The notes beneath the pieces were generated by a model. That model ran no database searches, was not told the origin of the DNA, and saw nothing but the letters and a program-made list of their open reading frames with translations. From the NCBI GenBank assembly GCA_019347775.1, contig JAHWKP010000118.1, forward strand, positions 1 to 5,350: a DNA stretch of 5,350 nucleotides, in the 5' to 3' direction. The stretch comes from Actinomycetota bacterium. Lineage in GTDB: Bacteria > Actinomycetota > Acidimicrobiia > Acidimicrobiales > JAHWKP01. A program made the translations under genes and the position numbers. Below, one piece after another: positions 1 through 4,915 of the stretch (positions within the stretch are counted from its first letter, which is position 1; each line of letters starts with the position of its first letter).

Positions 1-515
1 TCCGCGACCGGCAGTGGATCGGGCAAGGGAGGCAGCTCGGGAGGCGGGGGGAAGACGGCGAGCCGCGACAAGCCGGCGGCCACGAGGTGGCCCTCCGGGT
101 CGTAGACCCGGGCCTCGGTCAGCACGGAGGAGTCGCCGGCGTGCACGACACGGCCGTGACCCACCAGGTCCCCGCCCGGCCGCGTCTCCTGCACGCGAGT
201 AAGCGAGAGCTCGGCGGTGGTGAAACCACCGCCGGGAGGGAGCGTGCTGCCGTAACAGGTGCCGAAGGCGAGGTCGGCCAGGATGGCCAGGGCCCCGAGC
301 GGAATGCGCCCCTGCGGCGACTGCAGCCAGGGCGATGCCGGCATGACGCTTCGCGACTCGCCGATCTCGAACTCGGTGGGACGGCAGCCGGTGAGATGGC
401 CGATCGGTGGGATCGGCGCGTGCTTCTCCCAGAGCTCGTTCCGCTCCTGGCCGGAGAGCGCCATCATCCAAATCGGCGGATACCCGCCCCTCACCGCCTC
501 CTCCCAGATCTCCAT
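1..515 (-). CDS. PaaI-like hotdog-fold thioesterase, C-terminus cut by left edge
   Basis: An open frame of 171 codons runs off the left edge without a stop. Residues about 68-155 look like a PaaI/4HBT hotdog domain: a GRIPLGALAILADLAFG segment (about 69-85) like the family's central helix with its conserved Gly and Asp (D81), then FTTAELSLTRVQ, GHGRVVHAGDSS and EARVYDPEGHLVAAG beta strands. Members hydrolyse acyl-CoA thioesters in the cytoplasm; the substrate here cannot be told. A proline-rich stretch follows (about 156-169), so a linker to a second domain may lie beyond the edge. The start is uncertain. The ATG at 515 is 26 nt after the helicase stop but has no clear Shine-Dalgarno, while a GGGAGGAGG run lies inside the gene just after it, and Met codons about 17-18 codons in are alternatives. 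Same strand and close spacing suggest co-transcription with the helicase. The family call is from remembered motifs, not a search. Confidence 0.8.
   Translation of the reverse strand, partial: MEIWEEAVRGGYPPIWMMALSGQERNELWEKHAPIPPIGHLTGCRPTEFEIGESRSVMPASPWLQSPQGRIPLGALAILADLAFGTCYGSTLPPGGGFTTAELSLTRVQETRPGGDLVGHGRVVHAGDSSVLTEARVYDPEGHLVAAGLSRLAVFPPPPELPPLPDPLPVA
212..234. repeat. Perfect 10-bp hairpin inside the thioesterase gene
   Basis: Arms CGGCGGTGGT (212-221) and ACCACCGCCG (225-234) are exactly complementary around a 3-nt loop, GAA on plus and TTC in the mRNA sense. It falls in the codons for a Gly-Gly-Gly-Phe-Thr-Thr-Ala segment of the hotdog domain. There is no T-tract, so it does not look like a terminator. 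It may be a coincidence of GC-rich codons, but it would fold stably in the mRNA. Confidence 0.7.
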
Positions 516-541
516 ATGGAATGTGGATCGTAGGGTCGGAG

Positions 542-2599
542 CTAGGCCCACAACGAGGTGAGCTGGGACGTCACCTTGTCGGGGCCTGGAGCGGACTCGG
601 CCAGGTCGGCCGCGGTCGGCTCGACCGTGACGTCTTCGAACAGTCCCGCCGTCGGATTGAGAAAACGGCTCGGCTGGGCCCAGGTGTGCAGGTCGTCGAG
701 CGCGTGGCGGCGCACGTAGAACCGCAGCGGATAAGTCACGTACAGGTGGTCGCGGGCCCGGGTGAGGCCCACATAGAAGAGGCGACGCTCTTCCTCTAGG
801 CCCTCACGCGACGACAGCGACATGTCGCTCGGGATGTTGCCGTCGGCCGCGTGGATGACGAAGACCACGTCCCACTCGCCGCCCTTGGCCGAGTGGATGG
901 TGCTCAGCACCAGCCAGTCGTCGTCGAGATGCGGGGGACCGGCCAGGTCGCCCGTGGCCGAGGGCGAGTCGATGACGAGTTCGGACAGGAACTGCGAGCG
1001 GGTGGGAGAGGCGCTGGCCATGGCCTGGAGCTGTTCGAGGTCGGCCATGCGCGACTCGGCGGCGCGGTACTTGTGCTCCACCAGCGGACCGACCCGGGCA
1101 CGTATCGCTTCGATCTCGGCCGCGGTCGACGCGTCGCCGTTCTGGCCGGCGACATCGAGGCAGTCGCCGAGGGTGGCCCTCAGCAACTCGAGGTGGGCGG
1201 CGGCGCGGGGCGGCACGCCGGGCGGGTCGTCGACGAAACGCCGTACCGCGGTGGGATCGGGCAGAGACAGGTGCTCGAGCACCCGGCGGGTCGTGGCCGG
1301 GCCGACTCCTTCGAGCAGCCCCAGTACGCGGTGCCAGGCCATTTCATCCGATGGGTTCTCCAACAGGCGGAGGAAAGCCAGCAGGTCTTTCACGTGGGCG
1401 GCTTCGAGGAACTTGAGCCCGCCGTACTTGATGAAGGGGATGTTGCGCCGACCCAGCTCGACTTCGAGCCGGGCGCTGTGGTGCCCGGTGCGGAACAGCA
1501 CGGCCTGGTCGCGCAGGGCGATGCCGTGCTCGCGGTGCTCGAGCACCCGGTCGCACACGTAGTTGGCCTCGGCCCCCTCCTCGGGGACGCGCACGAGGCG
1601 GGGAGGGGAGATGTTGCCCGGCACGAGGTCGTCGCGGGCGGTGCGCAGCTCCTTGGGGAACACGCCGCGCGCTCCGGTGAGTACCGCGTTGGCCACGTCG
1701 AGGATGGGTTGGGTCGACCGGTAGTTCCAGTCCAGGGTGACCACCCGGCAATCCGGGAAGCGGTTGGGGAAGTCAGTCATGTTGGCCGCGGTCGCGGCGC
1801 GGAAGCCGTAGATGGCCTGGGCATCGTCGCCCACCACGAACAGGTTGCGGCCCCGGGGCGCCAGTCCCTGGATGATGTCGGCCTGCAGGAGGTTGGTGTC
1901 CTGGTACTCGTCGACCAGAACGTGGTCGAAGCGAGCCCGCAGCACGTCGGCCACCGGGCTGTCGGTGAGCAGCGCCCGCCAGTAGAGGAGGAGGTCGTCG
2001 TAGTCGGTGAGGTTGCGGTCGCGCTTGCGGGCGACGTAAGCGGAGAAAACGCCGGCCACCTCGTCGACATCCGCGGTGCACCAGGGGAAGTGCTCCTTCA
2101 TGGTGATTGCCAGCGGCCGTTGGGAGTTGACGACGCGGGAGTAAATGTCGAGCAGCGTGTCCTTTTTGGGGAAGCGACGGCCCCGCTCGGCCAGACCGAA
2201 CTCGGCCCGCACCACGCCCATCAGGTCGCAGGCGTCGCCCTGGTCGAGGATGGTGAAGCCCTCGGCCAGACCGACCGCCGCGCCGTGGCGACGCAGCAGG
2301 CGGTTGGCGATGGCGTGGAAGGTGCCGCCCCACACGCGAGCGCTGGCCCGCGACGCGCCCAGATGTTCGGCCCGGCGCAGCATTTCGCGCGAGGCCCGGC
2401 GGGAGAAGGTGAGCAGCAGCACGCGGTCGGGATCGGCCCCGTCGCCCAGCAGCCGGGCCACCCGCGAGGCGAGCGTGCGGGTCTTGCCGCTGCCCGCCCC
2501 GGCGATAACGAGAAGGGCGTCGCCGTCGTGGTTGACGGCCTCGGTCTGGGCCGGGTTCAGCCCCGCCTCCCAAGGCGCCAGAACGTCGGCGACGGCCAT
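542..2599 (-). CDS. UvrD/PcrA-like superfamily 1A DNA helicase
   Basis: This is a 685-aa ATP-driven 3'-5' DNA translocase/helicase of the UvrD/Rep/PcrA group (COG0210 type), cytoplasmic, expected in excision repair or replication restart. All core motifs are visible: Q motif LNPAQTEAV (14-22, Gln18), Walker A AGAGSGKT (33-40), Ia LLLTFSRRAS, Ib GTFHAIANR, II VDEYQD (229-234), III GDDAQAIYGFR (257-267), IV NYRST (292-296), V TIHSAKGGEWD (567-577) and VI EEERRLFYVGLTRAR (602-616). Motif III reads GDDAQAIYGF instead of the PcrA/UvrD form GDDDQSIYGW, so this is a paralogous branch rather than the housekeeping enzyme. The tail after motif VI is only about 70 residues and shows no recognisable extra domain. 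The frame stays open upstream to 2791, but ATG 2599 is preferred: the helicase motifs begin just after it, and an SOS box and a -10 hexamer sit directly upstream. The thioesterase gene follows after 26 nt. Confidence 0.95.
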   Translation of the reverse strand: MAVADVLAPWEAGLNPAQTEAVNHDGDALLVIAGAGSGKTRTLASRVARLLGDGADPDRVLLLTFSRRASREMLRRAEHLGASRASARVWGGTFHAIANRLLRRHGAAVGLAEGFTILDQGDACDLMGVVRAEFGLAERGRRFPKKDTLLDIYSRVVNSQRPLAITMKEHFPWCTADVDEVAGVFSAYVARKRDRNLTDYDDLLLYWRALLTDSPVADVLRARFDHVLVDEYQDTNLLQADIIQGLAPRGRNLFVVGDDAQAIYGFRAATAANMTDFPNRFPDCRVVTLDWNYRSTQPILDVANAVLTGARGVFPKELRTARDDLVPGNISPPRLVRVPEEGAEANYVCDRVLEHREHGIALRDQAVLFRTGHHSARLEVELGRRNIPFIKYGGLKFLEAAHVKDLLAFLRLLENPSDEMAWHRVLGLLEGVGPATTRRVLEHLSLPDPTAVRRFVDDPPGVPPRAAAHLELLRATLGDCLDVAGQNGDASTAAEIEAIRARVGPLVEHKYRAAESRMADLEQLQAMASASPTRSQFLSELVIDSPSATGDLAGPPHLDDDWLVLSTIHSAKGGEWDVVFVIHAADGNIPSDMSLSSREGLEEERRLFYVGLTRARDHLYVTYPLRFYVRRHALDDLHTWAQPSRFLNPTAGLFEDVTVEPTAADLAESAPGPDKVTSQLTSLWA
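1270..1286. repeat. 17-bp direct repeat with palindromic core, copy 1
   Basis: GGTGCTCGAGCACCCGG occurs here and again at 1534-1550, both inside the helicase gene. The first 14 bases form a perfect palindrome. In both copies the minus strand encodes Arg-Val-Leu-Glu-His in the same frame with the same codons, so chance reuse of favoured codons is the simplest explanation. Confidence 0.6.
1534..1550. repeat. 17-bp direct repeat with palindromic core, copy 2
   Basis: Second exact copy of the repeat at 1270-1286, offset by 264 bp (88 codons). It again encodes Arg-Val-Leu-Glu-His of the helicase on the minus strand, at about residues 351-355. Confidence 0.6.
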
Positions 2600-2605
2600 C
2601 CGCCG

Positions 2606-2611
2606 AGCGTA
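2606..2611 (-). promoter_or_regulatory. Likely -10 box of a leaderless helicase promoter
   Basis: On the minus strand TACGCT fits the actinobacterial -10 pattern TANNNT. The A of ATG 2599 is 7 nt after its last base, the usual distance to a transcription start, so the mRNA may begin at the start codon. No Shine-Dalgarno is visible between it and the ATG, which agrees. No good -35 hexamer is seen. Confidence 0.5.
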
Positions 2612-2613
2612 CA

Positions 2614-2627
2614 CGAACACGCGTTCG
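2614..2627. promoter_or_regulatory. SOS box (LexA operator)
   Basis: CGAACACGCGTTCG matches the Gram-positive/actinobacterial LexA consensus CGAACRNRYGTTYG at every position. The flanking bases extend the symmetric arms to ACGAAC and GTTCGT (2613-2628). It ends 2 nt upstream of the candidate -10 hexamer of the helicase, between where -35 and -10 would lie, which is a classic repressor position. It is also 59 nt before the start of the divergent GNAT gene, so it could affect both directions, but the helicase is the evident target. DNA damage should derepress it through RecA-stimulated LexA self-cleavage. Confidence 0.8.
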
Positions 2628-2686
2628 TTCACCGGGGAAACGGCTGCGCTCAGGCGAGAAATCCGTGGAGCTGCGAGTATCCGGCG

Positions 2687-3532
2687 ATGTCCGCCGCCGT
2701 GGATTCGCTGGCCGACGACGTAGAGGCGATCGAGCAGGCCTTCATCTCGCAGTGGGCTCACTTCGGCCAGGGGCCCGGCGGCCAGTTCCACAGCGACGGC
2801 GATCTCATCTGGACCGAGGCTCCGGTCACCGAACTGCCCTACAACGCGGTCGTGCGAACTCGCCTAGGGGCCGATGCCGACGGCCGGATCGACGAGGTCA
2901 TCGACCACTTCCGTCGCCGGGGGGTGCAGTTCATGTGGCCCGTGCTGCCCACCACCGAGCCCGCCGACCTGGCACGAGGGCTGGTGCAGCGGGGACTGGC
3001 CTTCGTCGAGCACGGCACGGGGATGTCGCTCGACCCTGCCCATTGGAAGATCGAGCCCCGCGCCACAGATGGACCGATCGATTACGTCGAGGTCGACAAC
3101 AACAACATGTGGGCCTACGAGGAACTGATCGCCCAGTACTGGGAGCTGCGCGACGAAAGCCGGGAGTACGTGTTCGGCGTCAACAGCTGGGCCCACGGCC
3201 TCGGCCACGGCCGCCGTCTGGTGGCGTTCCAGGACGGACAGCCGGTGGGCAAGGCCTATTTGTCGTACACGCTGGGCGAGGACTCACAGTCGGTGAGCAC
3301 GGACACGGCCAGCATCTTCGGCGTGTACGTGAAGCCCGAGGCACGCGGCTATCGGGTTGCAACCACCCTCATGGAGTTACTCATCGACGCCGCGTTCGAG
3401 TCGGGACGCAAACGGGTGGTTCTGCACTCGAGCCAGATGGCACTGGCGCTGTATCTGCGCATGGGCTTCGCGGCGCGATGTTCCCTGCCGGTCTACGCCA
3501 CCACGCCCCTCCACAGCCTGCAACCTTCCTAA
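2687..3532 (+). CDS. GNAT-family N-acetyltransferase, two-domain-like
   Basis: The 281-aa product has a recognisable GNAT domain in its C-terminal half. A beta strand IFGVYVKPEARGYRVATTLM (210-229) forms the acetyl-CoA pyrophosphate loop, followed by a helix, the strand RVVLHSS and the motif B-like LYLRMGF (255-261). The N-terminal half (about 20-118, with PYNAVVRTRL and a helix-rich stretch ending GTGMSLDP) resembles the degenerate first GNAT repeat of tandem actinobacterial proteins and probably helps bind the substrate, which is unknown. The loop reads R220-G-Y-R-V-A225 where the family has R/Q-x-x-G-x-G/A, so the third-position Gly is Arg (codon CGG, one base from GGG). ATG 2687 is chosen; GGAG at 2667-2670 is too far for a good Shine-Dalgarno, and GTG 2699 is an in-frame alternative. 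The gene is divergent from the helicase and ends 3 nt before the convergent vapC. Confidence 0.85.
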   Translation: MSAAVDSLADDVEAIEQAFISQWAHFGQGPGGQFHSDGDLIWTEAPVTELPYNAVVRTRLGADADGRIDEVIDHFRRRGVQFMWPVLPTTEPADLARGLVQRGLAFVEHGTGMSLDPAHWKIEPRATDGPIDYVEVDNNNMWAYEELIAQYWELRDESREYVFGVNSWAHGLGHGRRLVAFQDGQPVGKAYLSYTLGEDSQSVSTDTASIFGVYVKPEARGYRVATTLMELLIDAAFESGRKRVVLHSSQMALALYLRMGFAARCSLPVYATTPLHSLQPS

Positions 3533-3535
3533 GAG

Positions 3536-3935
3536 TCAGTCCTCGGGAGTCATGAACTCGCACCGGGGTCCGTTTGCGCGGGTTAGTCGACTATCCAAAG
3601 TGGCCAGCGGAGCCTCGAGCGATTCCGCAACTGCCACATACCAAGCGTCGTAAGTGCTGAGGTTGTGTCTTAGCTCCCACACACGTGAGGCGAAGGGCTG
3701 ATAGTCAAGCAGTTCAATGCTGAGATCTTCAAAGTCGCCGTGAGCGAGAGTCGCTACGTCGTCGGAGATCACTCCGGCGAAGACGCCCTTCCGCAGGACG
3801 TTCGCGGCCTCGACCGGGAGAAAGTTGCGGCGCGGCAAGCGGGCTCGACAACAGAACGTCGTCTGACCACTGACCCTCGCGGCCGTTATCGGTGAGCGCG
3901 GAGACGACTACGGATGCATCGACGATGACGGTCAA
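3536..3935 (-). pseudogene. vapC: VapC-like PIN-domain toxin gene with a one-base frameshift
   Basis: Two minus-strand frames together spell a full PIN-domain RNase toxin. Frame one starts at TTG 3935 with MTVIVDASVVVSALTDNG and reads correctly to about Leu38 (codon 3824-3822). It then runs into an arginine-rich nonsense tail. The true sequence resumes one base later at CTC 3820-3818 as LPVEAANVLRKG and continues to TGA 3536. Skipping one T of the CTTTCT run (3821-3823 on plus) gives a 132-aa protein, the usual VapC length. All expected acidic catalytic residues are present: Asp6 (VDAS), Glu in PVEAAN, Asp in YDAWYVA and Asp in TLDSRL. VapC toxins cleave tRNA or other RNA to stop translation. 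TTG overlaps the antitoxin stop in TTGA, implying translational coupling. Codons are richer in A/T third positions than in the helicase. It may be true decay, a sequencing error or, less likely, +1 frameshifting. Confidence 0.85.
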
Positions 3936-4165
3936 CGGCGATCGGCATCCCGAAATTCGAGGATCTTCTCGGCGGGAAAGCTTGAGCCGGTCCGGCGCTT
4001 GCGGTCTTTGATGCGCGCGACGAGCGCGTCGGTATCGGGACGCTCTGCCAGCTCGATCAACTCCCGGCGGAGATACTCCTGGAGCGACCGTCCGGCGCGA
4101 GCCGCCCGCCCGGCCAGTTCGTCCCGCGTCTCGTCGGGGACGTCACGAACGGTGATCGAGGCCAT
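3932..4165 (-). CDS. vapB: VapB/FitA-like ribbon-helix-helix antitoxin
   Basis: The 77-aa product opens with MASITVRDVPDETRDELAGR, a ribbon-helix-helix domain (about 1-42): the beta strand ITVRDVP binds DNA as a dimer, and the helices contain ETRDELAGRAARAGRSLQEYLRRELIELA. The charged C-terminal part (about 48-77, with RKRRTGSSFPAEKILEFRDADRR-type sequence) is where FitA/VapB proteins wrap around and block the PIN-domain toxin. Family proteins neutralise VapC and, with it, repress their own promoter. The gene is complete and of typical length. It overlaps the toxin start by 4 nt (3932-3935). ATG 4165 has no Shine-Dalgarno but lies 7 nt after a TACAAT -10 hexamer, so translation is probably leaderless. 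With its toxin frameshifted, the antitoxin may be an orphan repressor here. Confidence 0.9.
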   Translation of the reverse strand: MASITVRDVPDETRDELAGRAARAGRSLQEYLRRELIELAERPDTDALVARIKDRKRRTGSSFPAEKILEFRDADRR

Positions 4166-4167
4166 GC

Positions 4168-4203
4168 ATGCATTGTAGCTGCATTAGCAGCAGAATAATG
4201 CAT
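4168..4203. promoter_or_regulatory. Nested inverted repeats, candidate VapB operator
   Basis: Outer arms ATGCATT (4168-4174) and AATGCAT (4197-4203) are exact inverted repeats, 22 nt apart. Between them lies a second pair, GCTGC (4178-4182) and GCAGC (4187-4191), around ATTA. The two centres differ by 1 bp. The region starts 3 bp upstream of vapB and covers its -10 hexamer, where an autoregulating RHH antitoxin would bind. A 10-bp palindrome ATGCATGCAT (4164-4173) overlaps the start codon. Operator function is inferred from position and symmetry. Confidence 0.5.
4172..4177 (-). promoter_or_regulatory. Likely -10 box of a leaderless vapB promoter
   Basis: On the minus strand TACAAT is one base from TATAAT and fits TANNNT. 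The A of ATG 4165 lies 7 nt downstream of its last base, exactly as at the helicase gene. No Shine-Dalgarno precedes the ATG. No convincing -35 is seen. Confidence 0.6.
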
Positions 4204-4240
4204 CCCGGCCTGGGCCAGCGCGGCTCAGTCGCTCCCGTGG

Positions 4241-4246
4241 TACGTC
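4241..4246 (+). promoter_or_regulatory. Weak candidate -10 box for the Sat-like gene
   Basis: TACGTC departs from TANNNT only in its last base and stands the same 7 nt before GTG 4253 as the -10 hexamers of the helicase and vapB stand before their ATGs. No -35 is seen. This is the only candidate promoter I can offer for the rightward transcript. Confidence 0.25.
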
Positions 4247-4252
4247 TGAGCC

Positions 4253-4327
4253 GTGGGGGATCCGTACGAAGAGCTTCATCGGCGTTGCGAGGAGCTGGCT
4301 GCGGCGTTTGACGAAAGTGACGACTGA
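4253..4327 (+). CDS. Possible 24-aa leader ORF before the acetyltransferase
   Basis: GTG 4253 opens a frame reading MGDPYEELHRRCEELAAAFD followed by ESDD, ending at TGA 4325-4327, 2 nt before the acetyltransferase ATG. The product would be a short acidic, amphipathic helix with no family I recognise. Arguments for it: the TGAcaATG junction would allow coupled re-initiation at an ATG that lacks its own Shine-Dalgarno, and the spacing from the weak -10 at 4241 suits a leaderless GTG start. Arguments against: it is very short, and a chance open frame of 25 codons is common in GC-rich DNA. It could be a translated leader or simply untranslated 5' sequence. Confidence 0.3.
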   Translation: MGDPYEELHRRCEELAAAFDESDD

Positions 4328-4329
4328 CA

Positions 4330-4899
4330 ATGCGCGTCGAGGAAGAGCCGATCGCCAATCTCGGGCAGCACGCCGAGATACCGATCGCGTTCACGGTCGA
4401 TCGAGTCTTGGACGTGGCGCTTGTCGAGGGCGGGCTCGGAGGATTTCTGCTGTCGGAGGTCCCGGTGGATGAGCCGTGGGTCAAGGACTACGACGCAGAT
4501 AAGGGCGAAGGCCCCACGCGATGGGCGAGCCGCTTCGATGTCACAAGTTGGGGTCTGATCGCGGCCTACGACCGAGACCAGCGCGCCGGCGGCGCAGTGG
4601 TCGCTTTCAACACGGCTGGCGTCAACATGCTCGAAGGTCGCGACGACTTGGCCGTCATCTGGGACTTGCGTGTTCGGCCGGAGTTCCGTGCAATGGGGAC
4701 CGGCGCCCTGTTGTTCCGCGCAGCGGAAGATTGGTCCCGATCCCGCGGATGTCGGACACTCAAGGTCGAGACTCAGAACATCAACGTCGCGGCCTGCCGC
4801 TTCTATCGTCGGATGGGTTGCACGGTCGGATCCATCGATCGCTTCGCCTATGACGAGTTACCGGGCGAAACCCGACTCCTCTGGTTCAAGGAGCTCTGA
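4330..4899 (+). CDS. Sat-like (streptothricin-type) GNAT acetyltransferase
   Basis: The complete 189-aa product matches the GNAT family in full and the streptothricin acetyltransferase (Sat/SatA) group in layout. An N-terminal strand region with VPVDEPWVKDYD (about 44-55) resembles the Sat segment before its acidic loop. LRVRPEFRAMGTGALLF (113-129) is the acetyl-CoA loop with canonical R120-A-M-G-T-G125. The Sat signature VETQNINVAACRFYRRMG (146-163) is followed by GSIDRFAYDELPGETRLLWF. Sat enzymes acetylate the beta-lysine amino group of streptothricin and so inactivate it, but many chromosomal relatives have unknown substrates, so resistance is not established. The start is fixed: an in-frame TGA lies at 4318-4320 and ATG 4330 is the first standard start after it. 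No Shine-Dalgarno is visible. It is divergent from vapBC and ends 3 nt before the convergent kinase-like gene. Confidence 0.88.
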   Translation: MRVEEEPIANLGQHAEIPIAFTVDRVLDVALVEGGLGGFLLSEVPVDEPWVKDYDADKGEGPTRWASRFDVTSWGLIAAYDRDQRAGGAVVAFNTAGVNMLEGRDDLAVIWDLRVRPEFRAMGTGALLFRAAEDWSRSRGCRTLKVETQNINVAACRFYRRMGCTVGSIDRFAYDELPGETRLLWFKEL

Positions 4900-4915
4900 G
4901 GCTCAGAGGTTCTCC
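4890..4915. repeat. Inverted repeat across two convergent stop codons, possible terminator
   Basis: CTCTGAG (4894-4900) and CTCAGAG (4902-4908) are perfect inverted arms around a single G. They contain the TGA of the plus-strand acetyltransferase and the TGA of the minus-strand kinase-like gene. As a hairpin this gives six pairs and a GGC loop, and GGAG/CTCC outside a 3-nt bulge could add four more. There is no T-tract on either side, so a bidirectional terminator is only a possibility; no better one is present. Confidence 0.4.

Noticed and set aside
87..799. Plus-strand frames of 100-148 codons in the left part
   Set aside because: They lie antisense to the thioesterase and the helicase C-terminus, are arginine/proline/glycine-rich and show no motif.
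851..2686. Plus-strand frame open through most of the helicase gene and continuous with the GNAT gene
   Set aside because: It is antisense to a helicase with every SF1A motif intact. Stop-free antisense frames are common in GC-rich genes, and its predicted peptide shows no recognisable fold. GNAT similarity begins only after 2687.
2600..2791. N-terminal extension of the helicase frame to 2791
   Set aside because: It would overlap the divergent GNAT start and contain the SOS box and -10 hexamer. The extra residues look like translated regulatory DNA.
3536..3838. Stand-alone 100-aa toxin started at TTG 3838
   Set aside because: It would lack the first catalytic Asp and first strand of the PIN fold, both present in the other frame. 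It is the second half of the frameshifted gene.
2600..4252. Search for tRNA, riboswitch, CRISPR or IS ends in the spacers
   Set aside because: The spacers are 87 nt and about 160 nt and show only the operator and promoter elements listed. No cloverleaf, repeat-spacer pattern or terminal inverted repeats with target duplications were seen.
4143..4484. Minus-strand 113-codon frame across the vapB/acetyltransferase spacer
   Set aside because: It overlaps the start of vapB and is antisense to the Sat-like gene. Its peptide is rich in Ser, Pro and Arg and has no motif.
3930..4899. Idea that the antitoxin and the Sat-like GNAT form a TacAT-type acetyltransferase toxin pair
   Set aside because: TacT toxins sit directly downstream of their RHH antitoxin on the same strand. 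Here the GNAT gene is divergent, has the Sat signature, and the antitoxin already overlaps a PIN-domain toxin.
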